Assembly: GCA_903879335.1 (NCBI GenBank)
Contig: CAIRLC010000017.1
Coordinates: 1-64,000, forward strand
DNA length: 64,000 bases
Source of the DNA: an uncultured Pseudomonadota bacterium
GTDB taxonomy: Bacteria > Pseudomonadota > Gammaproteobacteria > Steroidobacterales > Steroidobacteraceae
Reading direction: 5' to 3'
The position numbers and the translations under genes were made by a program. Positions 44,580-55,036 of the stretch are shown here, one piece after another. How positions within the stretch are numbered: position 1 is the first letter of the stretch; each line of letters opens with the position of its first letter. The notes under the pieces were generated by a model. That model was not told the origin of the DNA. It did not search any database and saw only the letters and a list, made by a program, of their open reading frames with translations.

Positions 44580-45239
44580 TTACTTCTTAGCGGCCGGTTT
44601 CGCGGCCGGCTTCTTGGCGTCCTTTTTGGCATCAGCCGCCTCAGCTGCCGGAGCTGCTTCTTCAGCGCGCTGTGCGTGCACCGCCACGACGACTGGATTG
44701 CGACCCAGCGTCGTATCGACGGCAACAACGCCTTCTGGGAAGGCGATGTCCGACAAGTGCAAGGACTGATTGACATGCAACGCCGAGGTATCGACCGTGA
44801 GGAACTCCGGGAGATCCTTGGGGAGACACTCGACAATCACTTCGTTCTTCAAGTGCGACATCATGCCGCCCTCGGTCTTCACGCCCGGGGAAGCCGCTTC
44901 ACCCGTGAAGTGCAGAGGAACTGGCAGACGGATCGTCGCGTCTTCGAATACGCGCTGGAAATCCACGTGCACAATCTGGTTCTTCCACGGATGACGCTGC
45001 ACGTCACGCAAAATTGCCTGCTGCGTCACTTCGCCAACTTTCAGCGTAATGATTGTCGAGTAGAAGCGCTCGTTGTCGAGTGCCATCGCCACTTTGTTGT
45101 GGTCCAAAGACAGCGCACGTGGATCACGCGCACCGCCGTAGAGGATCGCAGGAACACGCCCCGCGTGACGCAGGCGGCGGCTCGCACCCTTCCCCTGGTC
45201 CTCGCGAAACTCCGCGATCAATTCAAAAGAGGTCTTCAT
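44580..45239 (-). CDS. rplY: 50S ribosomal protein L25, CTC form
   Basis: A 219-residue L25/CTC protein. Residues 1-95 are the 5S rRNA-binding domain (GASRRLRHAGRVPAILYGG, HPWKNQIVHVDFQRV). Residues 96-190 are the TL5-type beta domain (VPLHFTGEAASPGVK, VNQSLHLSDIAFPEG). A lysine/alanine tail (AADAKKDAKKPAAKPAAKK) ends the protein. Longer than the 94-aa E. coli form, as in many other gammaproteobacteria. It follows prs. Confidence 0.96.
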   Translation of the reverse strand: MKTSFELIAEFREDQGKGASRRLRHAGRVPAILYGGARDPRALSLDHNKVAMALDNERFYSTIITLKVGEVTQQAILRDVQRHPWKNQIVHVDFQRVFEDATIRLPVPLHFTGEAASPGVKTEGGMMSHLKNEVIVECLPKDLPEFLTVDTSALHVNQSLHLSDIAFPEGVVAVDTTLGRNPVVVAVHAQRAEEAAPAAEAADAKKDAKKPAAKPAAKK

Positions 45240-45330
45240 CGTCTTCTCCTTACAGAATCACCACCGCAGCCCGCGACCAAGTCCACGATGGATCCAAAAG
45301 CATCACGACACCACGTCGCGATGCGTATTC

Positions 45331-46284
45331 TCAATCGATATACAGCGAACTCACCGACTCTTCGTCGCGAATGCGACGCATCGTCTCAGCCAGTAGGCCC
45401 GCCACTGACACTTGTCGAATTTTCCGACACGCCGCAGCCGCAGGGCTGAGCGGTATCGTATCCGTGACGACCAATTCATCGAGCACAGATTTCGAAATGC
45501 GCTCGACCGCAGCACCCGACAGCACGGGATGCGTGATGTAGGCCACGACATGTTCGCCACCGCGATCTTTCAGCGCCTGTGCGGCCTGGCAAAGCGTGCC
45601 GGCGGTATCGACCATATCGTCGACCAATATGCAGGTCTTACCCTTGACATCGCCGATGATATTCATGACCTGCGATTCATTGGCACGCGGTCTACGTTTA
45701 TCGATGATGGCCATATCGACGTCGTTGAGGCGCTTCGCAAGCGCTCGCGCGCGCACGACACCACCGACGTCAGGCGAAACAACGACCGTCTCAGAGAACG
45801 GCTGCTTCCAAACGTCGCCCAACAGCACCGGCGATGCGTAAACGTTGTCGACCGGAATATCGAAGAAACCCTGAATCTGATCGGCATGCAAATCGATCGT
45901 CAGGACGCGATCAACGCCGACCGTCGTCAGCAAATTGGCGACGACCTTGGCGGTAATCGCCACTCGAGTTGCGCGCGGACGACGGTCTTGGCGCGCATAG
46001 CCGAAATAAGGTACGACGGCCGTGATGCGAGCAGCGCTGGCGCGACGCAGAGCGTCGACCATCGTCAGCAACTCCATCAAATTGTCATTCGCCGGTGGGC
46101 AGGTCGATTGCACAATGAAGACGTCGCGTCCGCGCACGTTCTCCATGATTTCAACCGTGACTTCACCGTCACTGAAGCGGCCGACATGCGCGCGACCCAA
46201 GGGCACCTTGAGTTCGCGGGCGATATCCTGAGCGAGCACGGGATTCGCATTCCCGGTGAACACTGCCATCTGTGAATCGGACAC
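45331..46284 (-). CDS. prs: Ribose-phosphate pyrophosphokinase
   Basis: A 317-residue PRPP synthase. The ATP-binding [12 protein letters not shown], the ribose-5-phosphate/pyrophosphate loops ([17 protein letters not shown]), the flexible KRR segment and the PRPP signature [18 protein letters not shown] are complete. It makes PRPP for nucleotide, His and Trp synthesis. It lies between tRNA-Gln and rplY, an order common in gammaproteobacteria. Confidence 0.97.
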   Translation of the reverse strand: MSDSQMAVFTGNANPVLAQDIARELKVPLGRAHVGRFSDGEVTVEIMENVRGRDVFIVQSTCPPANDNLMELLTMVDALRRASAARITAVVPYFGYARQDRRPRATRVAITAKVVANLLTTVGVDRVLTIDLHADQIQGFFDIPVDNVYASPVLLGDVWKQPFSETVVVSPDVGGVVRARALAKRLNDVDMAIIDKRRPRANESQVMNIIGDVKGKTCILVDDMVDTAGTLCQAAQALKDRGGEHVVAYITHPVLSGAAVERISKSVLDELVVTDTIPLSPAAAACRKIRQVSVAGLLAETMRRIRDEESVSSLYID

Positions 46285-46322
46285 GGTTTAGGTCTCCACA
46301 AACGCCTAGAACACCGACGAAA

Positions 46323-46397
46323 TGGCTGGGGCGGAAGGATTCGAACCTTCGCATGGCGGAATCAAAATCCGCTGCCTTACCGCTTGGCGACGCCCCA
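46323..46397 (-). tRNA. tRNA-Gln (anticodon TTG)
   Basis: A 75-nt tRNA with encoded CCA. Acceptor TGGGGCG/CGCCCCA, discriminator G, anticodon loop ATTTTGA and T-arm GAAGGTTCGAATCCTTC are intact. It sits 38 bp upstream of prs. GatCAB is also encoded in the window, so indirect Gln-tRNA formation is possible but not shown. Confidence 0.96.
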
Positions 46398-46445
46398 TCT
46401 GAACTACTCATCCAATCACCACTTGCCTAAGACAAGTGCGGGTTC

Positions 46446-47330
46446 CTAGGCACAATCGACCGCACCGTTCAGTTGGGAGAGCAGTGGCGATCGGGAAAAA
46501 CCCTCAGCCACGCAACCCTGCCAATCCGAAGGCAAGCCAATCAATGCTGCCCGTGCCTGTTCGCAACCTTCAAAGGCAGCAAAAATGCACGCGCCAGACC
46601 CCGTCATCCGAGCAACACCGCGTTCCCCTAACCAGCCGAGCGCTTGGCGCACGGCGGGATATCGCGCTATCACGACAGGCTGAAGATCATTCCGGCCTAT
46701 CAAGAGAGCGCCGGAGGCACCCGGCAATGGCGAGCCGGGAATTGTGATTGACGGGGAATTTCTTGTCAATTCAGGTGCCTGGAAAACGTCACGGGTTGGC
46801 ACTGAAATACCGGGAAATATCACGGCAAACCAACGCTTTGGCAGATCCACCGGCTCCAATTCGTCCCCAATCCCGCGAGCCACCGCATTCCGCCCCATCA
46901 CAAACACTGGGACGTCAGCCCCCAAGCGGCCGCCCAGCCGCGCCAATTCGTCCAATGACCGGCCTAGCGACCAGACGGCATTGAGCGCCACCAAGGTCGT
47001 CGCCGCGTCCGAACTGCCGCCACCCAAGCCTGCGCCCATCGGGATGCGCTTCCTGACTCGCAATCGAGCCCCAAGCCTGGGATGGCCGTATTCGCTCCGC
47101 AACAGGTGGGCGGCTCGGACCACCAAATCCTCGTCTGCCGCGACCCCTAAGGCGCCCTCTTCGCGCACGATAAGTCCGTTTTCGACGCTGATGACTTCAA
47201 TTTCGTCGCAAATATCGATTATTTGAAAAAGGGTTTCGAGCTCATGATAGCCGTCACTGCGCCGGCCCGTGACGTGCAGAAAGAGATTCAATTTGGCCGG
47301 CGCCAGCCACCAATTCGGCCTGGGTGTCAC
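46446..47330 (-). CDS. ispE: 4-(cytidine 5'-diphospho)-2-C-methyl-D-erythritol kinase
   Basis: A 294-residue GHMP kinase of the non-mevalonate isoprenoid pathway. PAKLNLFLHVTGRRSDGYHELETLF, the ATP loop RIPMGAGLGGGSSDAATTL, FVMGRNAVARGIGDELEPV and the C-terminal MTGSGACIFAAF are all present. It phosphorylates CDP-methylerythritol. The start overlaps the lolB stop by 4 bp. Confidence 0.95.
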   Translation of the reverse strand: MTPRPNWWLAPAKLNLFLHVTGRRSDGYHELETLFQIIDICDEIEVISVENGLIVREEGALGVAADEDLVVRAAHLLRSEYGHPRLGARLRVRKRIPMGAGLGGGSSDAATTLVALNAVWSLGRSLDELARLGGRLGADVPVFVMGRNAVARGIGDELEPVDLPKRWFAVIFPGISVPTRDVFQAPELTRNSPSITIPGSPLPGASGALLIGRNDLQPVVIARYPAVRQALGWLGERGVARMTGSGACIFAAFEGCEQARAALIGLPSDWQGCVAEGFSRSPLLSQLNGAVDCA

Positions 47331-47932
47331 GGCGCAGCCCCAGACCAGCGGTCAATCACGACCCGGATTCGGATTTCTCCCTGGGTTAGGGTGACTTTTC
47401 GCGGCAGTCGCGCAGGAAGGCCCGGCTGCGACCATAACTCGTCCGGGGTCACCTCCCAACCGCTCTGCTTAAAACGCAGATCAGAGACACCCTCAAGCTC
47501 ACCATTTGGGTCGGGCACGCCGCGCAACCAGAAACCCAACGACTCTAGCGGCACAGCAAATCCCATACGCTCCACCAACGCGTCGTGGATATCCGCGAAC
47601 GGCGGCGCAAATTCGAGGGCCGTTGTACCCGCGGCCTCTATGCGGATGCGCTCTGGACTCGCCCAAATACGTGAACGACCGGCGCCGAAAGGGCCCTCAA
47701 CCAGCAATACACTGTCGCGACCGGACTGCTGCCATTCAAAGCCCGCATTGACGCCTGCGCCATTCGATTTTACCGCCAAGCGACCCACGGCCCGCCAAAC
47801 CATCAAGTCTTGTAGCGCGGCCGTTTCCGTCGGACTCAACTCAGGCTCGGTCGGCAATCGGTTGAGGTAAGGCGTGGATACGCATCCAGCCAAACCCAGA
47901 CCAAGGCATAAAATAAAAGACCGACGCTGCAT
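47327..47932 (-). CDS. lolB: Outer membrane lipoprotein receptor LolB
   Basis: A 201-residue lipoprotein with a lipobox in LGLAGC right after a short hydrophobic signal. The WRAVGRLAVKSNGAGVNAGFEWQQSG opening of the unclosed barrel, LLVEGPFGAGRSRIW, and ESLGFWLRGVPDP match LolB. It receives lipoproteins from LolA and inserts them in the outer membrane. Its ATG touches the TPR gene stop (TGATG). Confidence 0.92.
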   Translation of the reverse strand: MQRRSFILCLGLGLAGCVSTPYLNRLPTEPELSPTETAALQDLMVWRAVGRLAVKSNGAGVNAGFEWQQSGRDSVLLVEGPFGAGRSRIWASPERIRIEAAGTTALEFAPPFADIHDALVERMGFAVPLESLGFWLRGVPDPNGELEGVSDLRFKQSGWEVTPDELWSQPGLPARLPRKVTLTQGEIRIRVVIDRWSGAAP

Positions 47933-49590
47933 CAGTGCTCCGCCTGTTCGTGTGCGCTTTGGACTCGCAGCAAATGAGCCTCCTCCGGGCTTCTTTGAAG
48001 TGCGGCCGCCAACACCTGCGTCGCCGCATCCGGAGCGTCAGCAGCAAATAAGGCTTCCACATAATGCGCGGCAATTTCGGGGTCTGGCTGTAAGCGATAA
48101 GCCTGAGCGAGCGCCTTTGCTGCATCCGGGTAGCGGTGCTGGCGGAATCGCAACCAACCGAAACTGTCCAAATAGGCGGCATTATTGGGCGCCTGAGCGC
48201 ACGCTGCAGTCAGCAATCGGTCAGCGCGGCGCAAATCTCGTCCGGCGTCGGCCAGCGTGTATCCCAACGCATTTTGAGCGGCCGGATCATCGGGCCGCCG
48301 ATCCAAAAGATGCTCAAGCCTATGGATCGCTTCATCAATTTGGCCAGTTCGAACTAAGACCTCAGCCTCAGCACGGATCACTTCTTCAGCGTCAGGATAT
48401 GCACGCTCAACGCGGTGCGCGAGTGCAAGTGCGGCCTCTGCGGCGTCGTGGTCGGCCAAAACGAGCATCCGTCCGACGGTGACGTCGCGACGCAGGCTCG
48501 GATTCCCAAATATGAACTCATCTAAGACCCGGTCGGCGAAGTTGAGGCCGTCCGTCTCGATATGGATCCTGTAGGCACGCAATTGGGCATCGACGGCGTG
48601 GCGACCGGTCGTAATCACCGCATACATGACAACCGCGCGCGCAGTCTCTCCCAGGCGCTCAGCCAAAGCGGCAAGGCCGAACTGTGCCGATTCTCGGTCG
48701 CCAGCCTTGGCCAATTCCATGTAGTGCCTACCGGCCAATTCGTTCCGGTGGGTATCCAATTCGCGCCCCGCGAGCGCCTCCAACGCCGCCGCCTTCTGAT
48801 CTGACCGCTGTGCTAAATCCTGCAGGATCAACTCCCCCTCGGCACCACGATCGCAGACCACCATTAACCAGGCCTCAGTCAAGCGATCAATGTCCCGGAC
48901 CTCGGTCGCCAACGGAGCAGCAAGATCGAGACCGGTTTGACAATCCCCGATCACCACCTGCGCTCGCGCAGCCAGCATACGGCCGAGGCGTGTTAGACCC
49001 AAATCATGCGCTTTTTGAGCCTCTTGATGCGCCGTCACGGCATCGCCCGCCGCCAGTGCCAAGTTACCCAGTTGGAGATGACCCTCAGCGGATTGCGGGT
49101 AGCGGGCAACAAGCGCTCGCATCACGGCAGCCACCCCCGCATGATTGCGCAATTCTGAGAAACTGCGCCCTAAAGACTGAAATCCCGCATCGGTATTCGT
49201 GTAACTCTGCTTGAGTAGCCAGTCCAACTCACGCAAGGCAATAGCACGACGATCTAACTCCAGCGCCGCCACCGCCAGAAATCGATGGGCACCCTCGCTA
49301 TGGGGGTCGCGGCGCAACCAAGCATCAGCAATCGCGGCCAAGGTGGTGTACTGCGACCAGTCATAGGCAATACGAGCGGCTGCAGAAAAATCTTCTACAT
49401 TTCCAGACCGTTGAGCCTCTTCGAGTCGCCAGTGCGCGGCTAAAGGATATTCGCCCCGCTGCACCGCCACCTCCGCCAGCGCCGGAAGCGGCTCTGCGGC
49501 GCGACTGGGCGGCACCACGAGAAACCCTGCGGCCCAAAAAAAGGAGACCCAGAGGCCTCGCGCAAATTGTTTGCAAGTTACTTTTGACAT
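47932..49590 (-). CDS. Exported TPR-repeat protein
   Basis: A 552-residue protein with a hydrophobic N-terminal segment (FARGLWVSFFWAAGFLVV) and a long series of tetratricopeptide-like helices. The clearest repeats are at the C-terminus: AAQNALGYTLADAGRDLRRADRLL and AAYLDSFGWLRFRQHRYPDAAKAL. Homologues sit beside lolB in many gammaproteobacteria; the function is unknown, perhaps scaffolding in the periplasm. The start at 49590 leaves a 101-bp divergent promoter region before hemA. Confidence 0.88.
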   Translation of the reverse strand: MSKVTCKQFARGLWVSFFWAAGFLVVPPSRAAEPLPALAEVAVQRGEYPLAAHWRLEEAQRSGNVEDFSAAARIAYDWSQYTTLAAIADAWLRRDPHSEGAHRFLAVAALELDRRAIALRELDWLLKQSYTNTDAGFQSLGRSFSELRNHAGVAAVMRALVARYPQSAEGHLQLGNLALAAGDAVTAHQEAQKAHDLGLTRLGRMLAARAQVVIGDCQTGLDLAAPLATEVRDIDRLTEAWLMVVCDRGAEGELILQDLAQRSDQKAAALEALAGRELDTHRNELAGRHYMELAKAGDRESAQFGLAALAERLGETARAVVMYAVITTGRHAVDAQLRAYRIHIETDGLNFADRVLDEFIFGNPSLRRDVTVGRMLVLADHDAAEAALALAHRVERAYPDAEEVIRAEAEVLVRTGQIDEAIHRLEHLLDRRPDDPAAQNALGYTLADAGRDLRRADRLLTAACAQAPNNAAYLDSFGWLRFRQHRYPDAAKALAQAYRLQPDPEIAAHYVEALFAADAPDAATQVLAAALQRSPEEAHLLRVQSAHEQAEH

Positions 49591-49691
49591 AGGTGCACTA
49601 TACGGTGACATCGGCACGGTGCGAACGCTTGCTCTCGACCCATCAGGTGCCGGACAATCTCCCTGCAAATCCGACCGTTTTCAGGCCTCTC

Positions 49692-50942
49692 ATGCCACTC
49701 GTTGTCGTCGGGATCAATCATCGCTCGGCACCCGTAGAGGTTCGAGAGAAGGTGGTCTTCGATACCCATAACCTGCAGGACGCTCTACAGTCGCTCGCCG
49801 CGGATGGCGCGCGCGAGAACGTTATTGTCTCGACCTGTAACCGCACCGAATTGTACTGCGTTGCCGATAACGCAGACGATCTGGGCCGTTGGCTGGCTGA
49901 GTATCACGGCTTGCCGCGCGCCTTAGACGACTGTTTGTACCTGCACCGAGACGAGCGAGCAGTGGAACACGCCTTCGCCGTGGCCTCGGGACTCGATTCA
50001 ATGGTCTTAGGTGAGCCGCAGATTCTTGGGCAACTGAAAGACGCCTATCGCGCAGCCAAGGATCACGGCACCGCGGGCCCGATGCTCAATCGGCTTTTTC
50101 AGGCGACCTTTTCGGTCGCGAAACGCGTCCGCACCGAAACGCGAATCGGCGCCAATGCGGTTTCTGTCGCCTATGCCGCCGTTAGCCTCGCGCGACAAAT
50201 CTTTGCCGGTTTTCAATCGCACACCGCACTCCTAGTCGGAGCGGGAGATACGATTGCGCTGGCGGCTCGGCACCTGCACTCACAGGGCTTGAAGCGGATG
50301 ATCATCGCTAACCGAAGCCTTGATCGCGCTCAGAGCCTCGCTGCCGAATTCAACGCTTCTGCGATCACGTTGGATGCACTTCCGTATCATCTGGCGGAAG
50401 CCGATATCGTGATTAGTTCAACGGCGAGTCCACAGCCGGTGATCCTCACTGCCGATGTTGCCGCCGCGCTCGATGCGCGCCGCCGCAAGCCGATGTTCAT
50501 GGTCGATATTGCGGTTCCGCGCGATATTGAAGCCGGCGTTGGTGCCTTTGAGGACGTCTACCTTTATTCCATCGATGACTTACAACATTTCGTTAATCAG
50601 AACTTAAAAGCCCGCCAAGATGAAGCGCGCGAAGCTCGCCTCTTAATTGACGAAGAAGTCAGCCGGTTTATGGCCAGCTTAAGAGGCCAGCAGGTCATTC
50701 CAACGATTCGCGAATTGCGAACGACAGCCGAGCGAGTCCGCACGGAAACCTTAGATCAAGCCATGAAGCTTTTAGCATCTGGCCGATCACCCGCCGACGC
50801 CATGGCTTTTCTGGCGGATACCCTGACGCACCGATTGGTGCATGCGCCGACGCACGCGCTGCGCGAGGCTGGCTCAGCGGGTGACGACGCGCTCGTGCAT
50901 GCTGCCCGTCGCCTATTTCACCTGGATGCTGACGAGGAATGA
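49692..50942 (+). CDS. hemA: Glutamyl-tRNA reductase
   Basis: A 416-residue enzyme converting Glu-tRNA to glutamate-1-semialdehyde, the first haem-pathway step. [20 protein letters not shown], the catalytic Cys in [10 protein letters not shown] (residue 49), [15 protein letters not shown] and the NADPH loop [16 protein letters not shown] are present. The ATG at 49692 was chosen because the family always starts at this motif; the open frame runs back into the divergent promoter. The hemA-prfA-prmC order is classical. Confidence 0.96.
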   Translation: MPLVVVGINHRSAPVEVREKVVFDTHNLQDALQSLAADGARENVIVSTCNRTELYCVADNADDLGRWLAEYHGLPRALDDCLYLHRDERAVEHAFAVASGLDSMVLGEPQILGQLKDAYRAAKDHGTAGPMLNRLFQATFSVAKRVRTETRIGANAVSVAYAAVSLARQIFAGFQSHTALLVGAGDTIALAARHLHSQGLKRMIIANRSLDRAQSLAAEFNASAITLDALPYHLAEADIVISSTASPQPVILTADVAAALDARRRKPMFMVDIAVPRDIEAGVGAFEDVYLYSIDDLQHFVNQNLKARQDEAREARLLIDEEVSRFMASLRGQQVIPTIRELRTTAERVRTETLDQAMKLLASGRSPADAMAFLADTLTHRLVHAPTHALREAGSAGDDALVHAARRLFHLDADEE

Positions 50943-52018
50943 GAGACTCCATTCGTAGACGCCTTGAGCGGTTAACCGACCGCTACGAGGAAGTAGGACG
51001 CCTGCTCTCTGATCCGAGCTTGCAGGGTCGCAGCGACCGCTTTCGCGAACTCTCGATGGAATATTCGCGGATTGAATCCGTCGCTGTCGGATTCCGCGCG
51101 TTACTCGCGTTAGAAGCGGACCTGCGCAATGCCGTCGACATGAGTAACGACTCGGATCCTGAAATCAGGTCAATGGCCGATGACGAGCAGCGCGATGTCG
51201 CACCACGAATCCTCGCCGCGGAAGAGGAGTTGCAGCGCTTACTGATACCGAAAGACGTGCATGACGAGGGCAATATCTACCTCGAAATTCGCGCGGGAGC
51301 AGGCGGTGATGAAGCGGCAATCTTTGCGGGCGATTTGTTTCGCATGTACAGCCGCTATGCGGATAACCACGGCTGGCGCGTAGAAATCTTATCGGACAGC
51401 CGCGGCGAACACGGCGGCTACCGAGAGGTGATCTCGCGGATCGTTGGTCAAGGTGTCTATTCGAAACTTAAATTCGAATCCGGCACCCACCGCGTGCAGC
51501 GCGTGCCGGCGACGGAGGCACAAGGGCGAGTACACACCTCGACGTGTACCGTCGCCATCCTTCCGGAACTGGTCGAGGTTGAAGACATCCCGATTTCAGA
51601 CGCCGATCTGAAAGTAGACACCTATCGGGCCAGCGGAGCGGGTGGCCAGCACGTCAACAAGACGGACTCTGCCGTTCGTATCACCCACTTGCCAACAGGC
51701 CTCGTCGTGGAATGCCAAGAGGAACGGTCGCAGCATAAGAATCGGTCACGCGCGATGTCCTTGCTGAAAGCCCGATTGCTCCAGGCGGAACGTGAGAAGC
51801 AGACCAATCAGCAAGCTTCGGCCCGCAAACTGCAAGTTGGCCGCGGTGATCGCTCTGAACGCATTCGCACCTATAACTTTCCGCAAGGTCGACTGACCGA
51901 CCATCGGATCGAATTGACGCTCTATCGATTGGAAGCGATCGTCGGTGGAACCTTAGATGAGATTTTGGCGCCTCTGGCGCGCGAGTTCGAGGCGGAACAA
52001 CTCGCTGAGCTGGAATGA
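50939..52018 (+). CDS. prfA: Peptide chain release factor 1
   Basis: A 359-residue RF1. The catalytic GGQ is in [15 protein letters not shown], and the codon-recognition region contains [22 protein letters not shown] (PxT-type). It ends termination at UAA/UAG. The ATG overlaps the hemA stop by 4 bp. Confidence 0.97.
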   Translation: MRDSIRRRLERLTDRYEEVGRLLSDPSLQGRSDRFRELSMEYSRIESVAVGFRALLALEADLRNAVDMSNDSDPEIRSMADDEQRDVAPRILAAEEELQRLLIPKDVHDEGNIYLEIRAGAGGDEAAIFAGDLFRMYSRYADNHGWRVEILSDSRGEHGGYREVISRIVGQGVYSKLKFESGTHRVQRVPATEAQGRVHTSTCTVAILPELVEVEDIPISDADLKVDTYRASGAGGQHVNKTDSAVRITHLPTGLVVECQEERSQHKNRSRAMSLLKARLLQAEREKQTNQQASARKLQVGRGDRSERIRTYNFPQGRLTDHRIELTLYRLEAIVGGTLDEILAPLAREFEAEQLAELE

Positions 52019-52851
52019 TTCGCGCTGCTCTCGCATCAGCCGTCGCACGCCTCTCCCCCATTTCAGAGTCGGCGCGGTTGGATGCGGAATTACTGCTCGC
52101 CCACCTGCTGGGTTGGAATCGGGCCCAACTACGTAGTCGCGACGACGAGCCACTGAGCGCGCAGGTCACTGCCCAGTACGACAGACTCATTGAGCGCCGG
52201 GCGAGCGGTGAACCGGTGGCCTATCTGGTCGGTTATCGTGATTTCTGGAAAAGCCGCTTCGCGGTGGGCCCGGGAGTGCTGGTCCCGCGGCCAGAAACCG
52301 AGTTGTTGGTCGAGACGGCGCTCGAATGGCTGTCGCTGACCCCCAATCCGCAGATTTTGGATCTCGGCGCGGGCACTGGCGCTATCGGTTTATCGCTCGC
52401 ACTTGAACGCCCTGATGCCGATGTCGATCTTGTCGATGCCAGCAGCCAAGCCTTAGCCATTGCGGACCTGAACCGGACGCACCTCGGAGTGGCGCGCGCG
52501 AGACTGTTCAGGGGGTCGTGGTTCGCGCCGGTTGCAGGTGGTCGGTATCACCTCATCCTATCGAACCCCCCTTATATCGCCCCGGACGACCCTCACCTTG
52601 CCACACTCCAGTTGAGCCATGAACCGCTAGAAGCCTTAGCCGCCGCCGATGCCGGCCTTGCCGACCTACGCCACATCGTGTCCTTAGCCCCCGCTCACTT
52701 GCACCCCGGAGGACGGCTTCTGCTCGAGCATGGCTACGACCAAGGCCCGCCCGTCCGGACAATGCTCGCGGAAGCCGGTTTCGGGCGGATCCACACCTAT
52801 CGCGACCTTTCAGGCATGGAACGCGCGACGGGAGGGGGTCTCGGCGACTAG
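52015..52851 (+). CDS. prmC: Release factor glutamine methyltransferase
   Basis: A 278-residue SAM methyltransferase. It shows [39 protein letters not shown] (motif I), and the substrate-Gln motif [11 protein letters not shown]. It methylates the GGQ glutamine of RF1/RF2, fitting its position just after prfA (4-bp overlap). Confidence 0.97.
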   Translation: MIRAALASAVARLSPISESARLDAELLLAHLLGWNRAQLRSRDDEPLSAQVTAQYDRLIERRASGEPVAYLVGYRDFWKSRFAVGPGVLVPRPETELLVETALEWLSLTPNPQILDLGAGTGAIGLSLALERPDADVDLVDASSQALAIADLNRTHLGVARARLFRGSWFAPVAGGRYHLILSNPPYIAPDDPHLATLQLSHEPLEALAAADAGLADLRHIVSLAPAHLHPGGRLLLEHGYDQGPPVRTMLAEAGFGRIHTYRDLSGMERATGGGLGD

Positions 52852-52891
52852 AATTCGCCTGCGGCGGACCGTATCCGCCGGGAGAACCACA

Positions 52892-53380
52892 GTGCTCAAG
52901 TTTCAGACCTCGCTCGGCGATTTTTTCGTCGAACTTCATACCGATGACGCGCCGATCACGACCCAGAATTTCCTGGACTACGTGAACTCCGGCCATTTTG
53001 ATGGCACCGTGTTTCATCGGGTCATCCCGGGCTTCGTGATTCAAGGCGGCGGCATGACCGCTGATATGAATCAGAAAAAGACGAAGGCCCCAATCAAGAA
53101 TGAATCGTCGAACGGACTCAAGAATCGCCGGGGCAGCCTGTCGATGGCGCGCACACAAGATCCACATAGCGCCACCTCGCAGTTCTTCGTCAATTTGAAG
53201 GACAACACATTCCTTGATCCCGGTCCGGGCAATGCGGGCTACGCCGTGTTTGCTCACGTCATGTCGGGCATGGATGTGATCGACAAAATTGCAGCAGTGA
53301 AGACGGGCAGCAAGGGCCATCACGACGATGTGCCGGTCGAACCGGTCGTCCTGCAATCCGTGACTGTCGTAGAGGCCTAA
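52892..53380 (+). CDS. ppiB: Cyclophilin-type peptidyl-prolyl isomerase
   Basis: A 162-residue cytosolic cyclophilin. TVFHRVIPGFVIQGGG carries the catalytic Arg, with ATSQFFVNLKDNTFLD and GYAVFAHVMSGMDVIDKIA. No signal peptide, so PpiB rather than PpiA. GTG at 52892 is preceded by GGGAG; the longer frame from 52730 runs inside prmC. It catalyses proline isomerisation during folding. Confidence 0.93.
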   Translation: MLKFQTSLGDFFVELHTDDAPITTQNFLDYVNSGHFDGTVFHRVIPGFVIQGGGMTADMNQKKTKAPIKNESSNGLKNRRGSLSMARTQDPHSATSQFFVNLKDNTFLDPGPGNAGYAVFAHVMSGMDVIDKIAAVKTGSKGHHDDVPVEPVVLQSVTVVEA

Positions 53381-53393
53381 AGGTCGTCGCTGC

Positions 53394-54155
53394 ATGTGGC
53401 GGCGCCTGAAACGCCTACTGGCATGGATAGTGGGGGGATTTTTCACCCTCACTGTCCTGTCAGTTCTGGTTTTGCGGTTCGTACCGCCGTTAACCAGCGC
53501 GTTCATCGTCCATGGGTATGTCACTGCCTGGAGCCAGGGTGACTGGGGTTGGCGTGCGCTCCAGACTTGGGTGCCATACGATTCGATCTCGACCAATGCA
53601 AAAATTGCCGTCATCGCGTCGGAAGACCAAAAATTTCCAACGCATCATGGTTTCGACCTAGATCAGATCGATCAGGCCATTGAAGAACGGGAAAGTGGCC
53701 GCCGTGTGCGTGGCGCCAGCACGATCTCACAGCAGGTGGCTAAGAACCTCTACCTATGGCCCGGTCAAAGCTTCATCCGTAAGGGAGTAGAGGCCTACCT
53801 CACCGTGCTCATTGAAGCCCTTTGGCCGAAGCGCAGAATCCTTGAGGTCTACTTGAATTTCGCGGAATTTGGCCCTGGGATTTATGGGGTCGGGGCCGCC
53901 GCCCCCCATTTTTTTCGCCACTCCCCGGCTCAGATTACGCCGAGCGAGGGCGCACTACTGGCAGCTGTACTGCCCAGCCCAAAACATCTGAAGGCTGAAC
54001 GGCCGAGCGCTTATGTCCAGCGCCGCATCGCGGCCATCTTGGCTCAAGAAGCCGCGTTGGGTGGCCCGAGTTACCTGCGGCGGGTTGACGCCGACACGGC
54101 CTCGAAAGCCGCTAATGTAACGCCCGAGGGGAATCGGCGTCGGGCGCCACACTGA
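53394..54155 (+). CDS. mtgA: Monofunctional peptidoglycan glycosyltransferase
   Basis: A 253-residue GT51 enzyme with one N-terminal transmembrane helix (LLAWIVGGFFTLTVLSVLVL). Active-site blocks: SEDQKFPTHHGFDLDQI (catalytic Glu), GASTISQQVAKNLYLW, RILEVYLNFAEFGPGIYGVGAAA. It polymerises lipid II into glycan strands without a transpeptidase. The 3' end overlaps hslO tail to tail by 44 bp. Confidence 0.96.
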   Translation: MWRRLKRLLAWIVGGFFTLTVLSVLVLRFVPPLTSAFIVHGYVTAWSQGDWGWRALQTWVPYDSISTNAKIAVIASEDQKFPTHHGFDLDQIDQAIEERESGRRVRGASTISQQVAKNLYLWPGQSFIRKGVEAYLTVLIEALWPKRRILEVYLNFAEFGPGIYGVGAAAPHFFRHSPAQITPSEGALLAAVLPSPKHLKAERPSAYVQRRIAAILAQEAALGGPSYLRRVDADTASKAANVTPEGNRRRAPH

Positions 54156-55026
54156 ATAGCGCGCCGATGTCGACGGCATCGTAGCGCCATGCTCGATTAC
54201 AGAATTCGCACTTAATCTCGACAGCGCCCTGCTCTGCCAGCACGTCGCGAGATTCAGCTTCGCCGAGCGAACGGATGATACTGTCGACTCGCTCGCGAGA
54301 GCACGCGCAACGGAATGACACCGGCGCCGGGTCAAAGACGCGCACGTCTTCTTCGTGAAAAAGCCTACGGAGCAATTCATCGGCCGGTAAATGGGCTAAT
54401 TCTTCAGCAGTCAACGTGCCAGCCAAATGCAGTATACGGTTCCAGTCTTCGTCAGCCTCGGCCAGAACCGTATCAGAGGTTTCGCTAGACGCACTCGCGC
54501 CCATCGGCAGTCGCTGCAACAAGAGTCCGGCGCAGCACGTTTCATTGGCCACCAACCACAACCGCGTCGGTAGTTGCTCAGACCGCTCAAAGTAGTCTTC
54601 GAAACTATTCACCAAATGCGGCGCTTCCACCGGCACAACGCCTTGGTAGCGCGACGTACGATCTTCATTCTCAATCGTCACAACAATTTGCCCGCCGCCT
54701 GACAACTCCGGCAACGTCGCACCTGTAGCCGGTAACTCACCCTTCCAGCGCGCCACTCCGCGTAGCGAATAGCCTGGGTGCGCTTGCACCACTAACAGAT
54801 GCATTGGGCCCGGGCCCTGAAGCTGCAATGTAAGGCGCCCATCGAACTTAACCGTCGCTGCCAGCAGCAGTGTAGCGGCTGCAGACTCGCCCAAGGCTGT
54901 CCGAATCACATCCGGGTAATCGTGATGTTCAATGAGCGCCCGCCACGAAGCATCCAGCCGGACGAAATGGCCGCGAACTGGAAAGCGCTCGAAAATAAAG
55001 CGCTTGAGCGTATCGCTTCCATCCAC
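54112..55026 (-). CDS. hslO: Redox-regulated chaperone Hsp33
   Basis: A 304-residue Hsp33. The C-terminal zinc switch has the four cysteines in FRCACSRERV (CxC) and IKCEFCNRAW (CxxC). The N-terminal domain has IRTALGESAAATLLLAATVKFDGRL. Oxidation releases zinc and activates holdase function. It is 10 nt downstream of gatB, on the same strand, so it extends the gat operon. Confidence 0.95.
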   Translation of the reverse strand: MDGSDTLKRFIFERFPVRGHFVRLDASWRALIEHHDYPDVIRTALGESAAATLLLAATVKFDGRLTLQLQGPGPMHLLVVQAHPGYSLRGVARWKGELPATGATLPELSGGGQIVVTIENEDRTSRYQGVVPVEAPHLVNSFEDYFERSEQLPTRLWLVANETCCAGLLLQRLPMGASASSETSDTVLAEADEDWNRILHLAGTLTAEELAHLPADELLRRLFHEEDVRVFDPAPVSFRCACSRERVDSIIRSLGEAESRDVLAEQGAVEIKCEFCNRAWRYDAVDIGALFSVAPDADSPRALH

Positions 55027-55036
55027 CGAACTCTCC

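Noticed and set aside
45412-46275. 287-codon plus-strand open frame opposite prs
   Set aside because: Shadow of the prs gene; Arg/His-rich translation without family motifs or a ribosome site.
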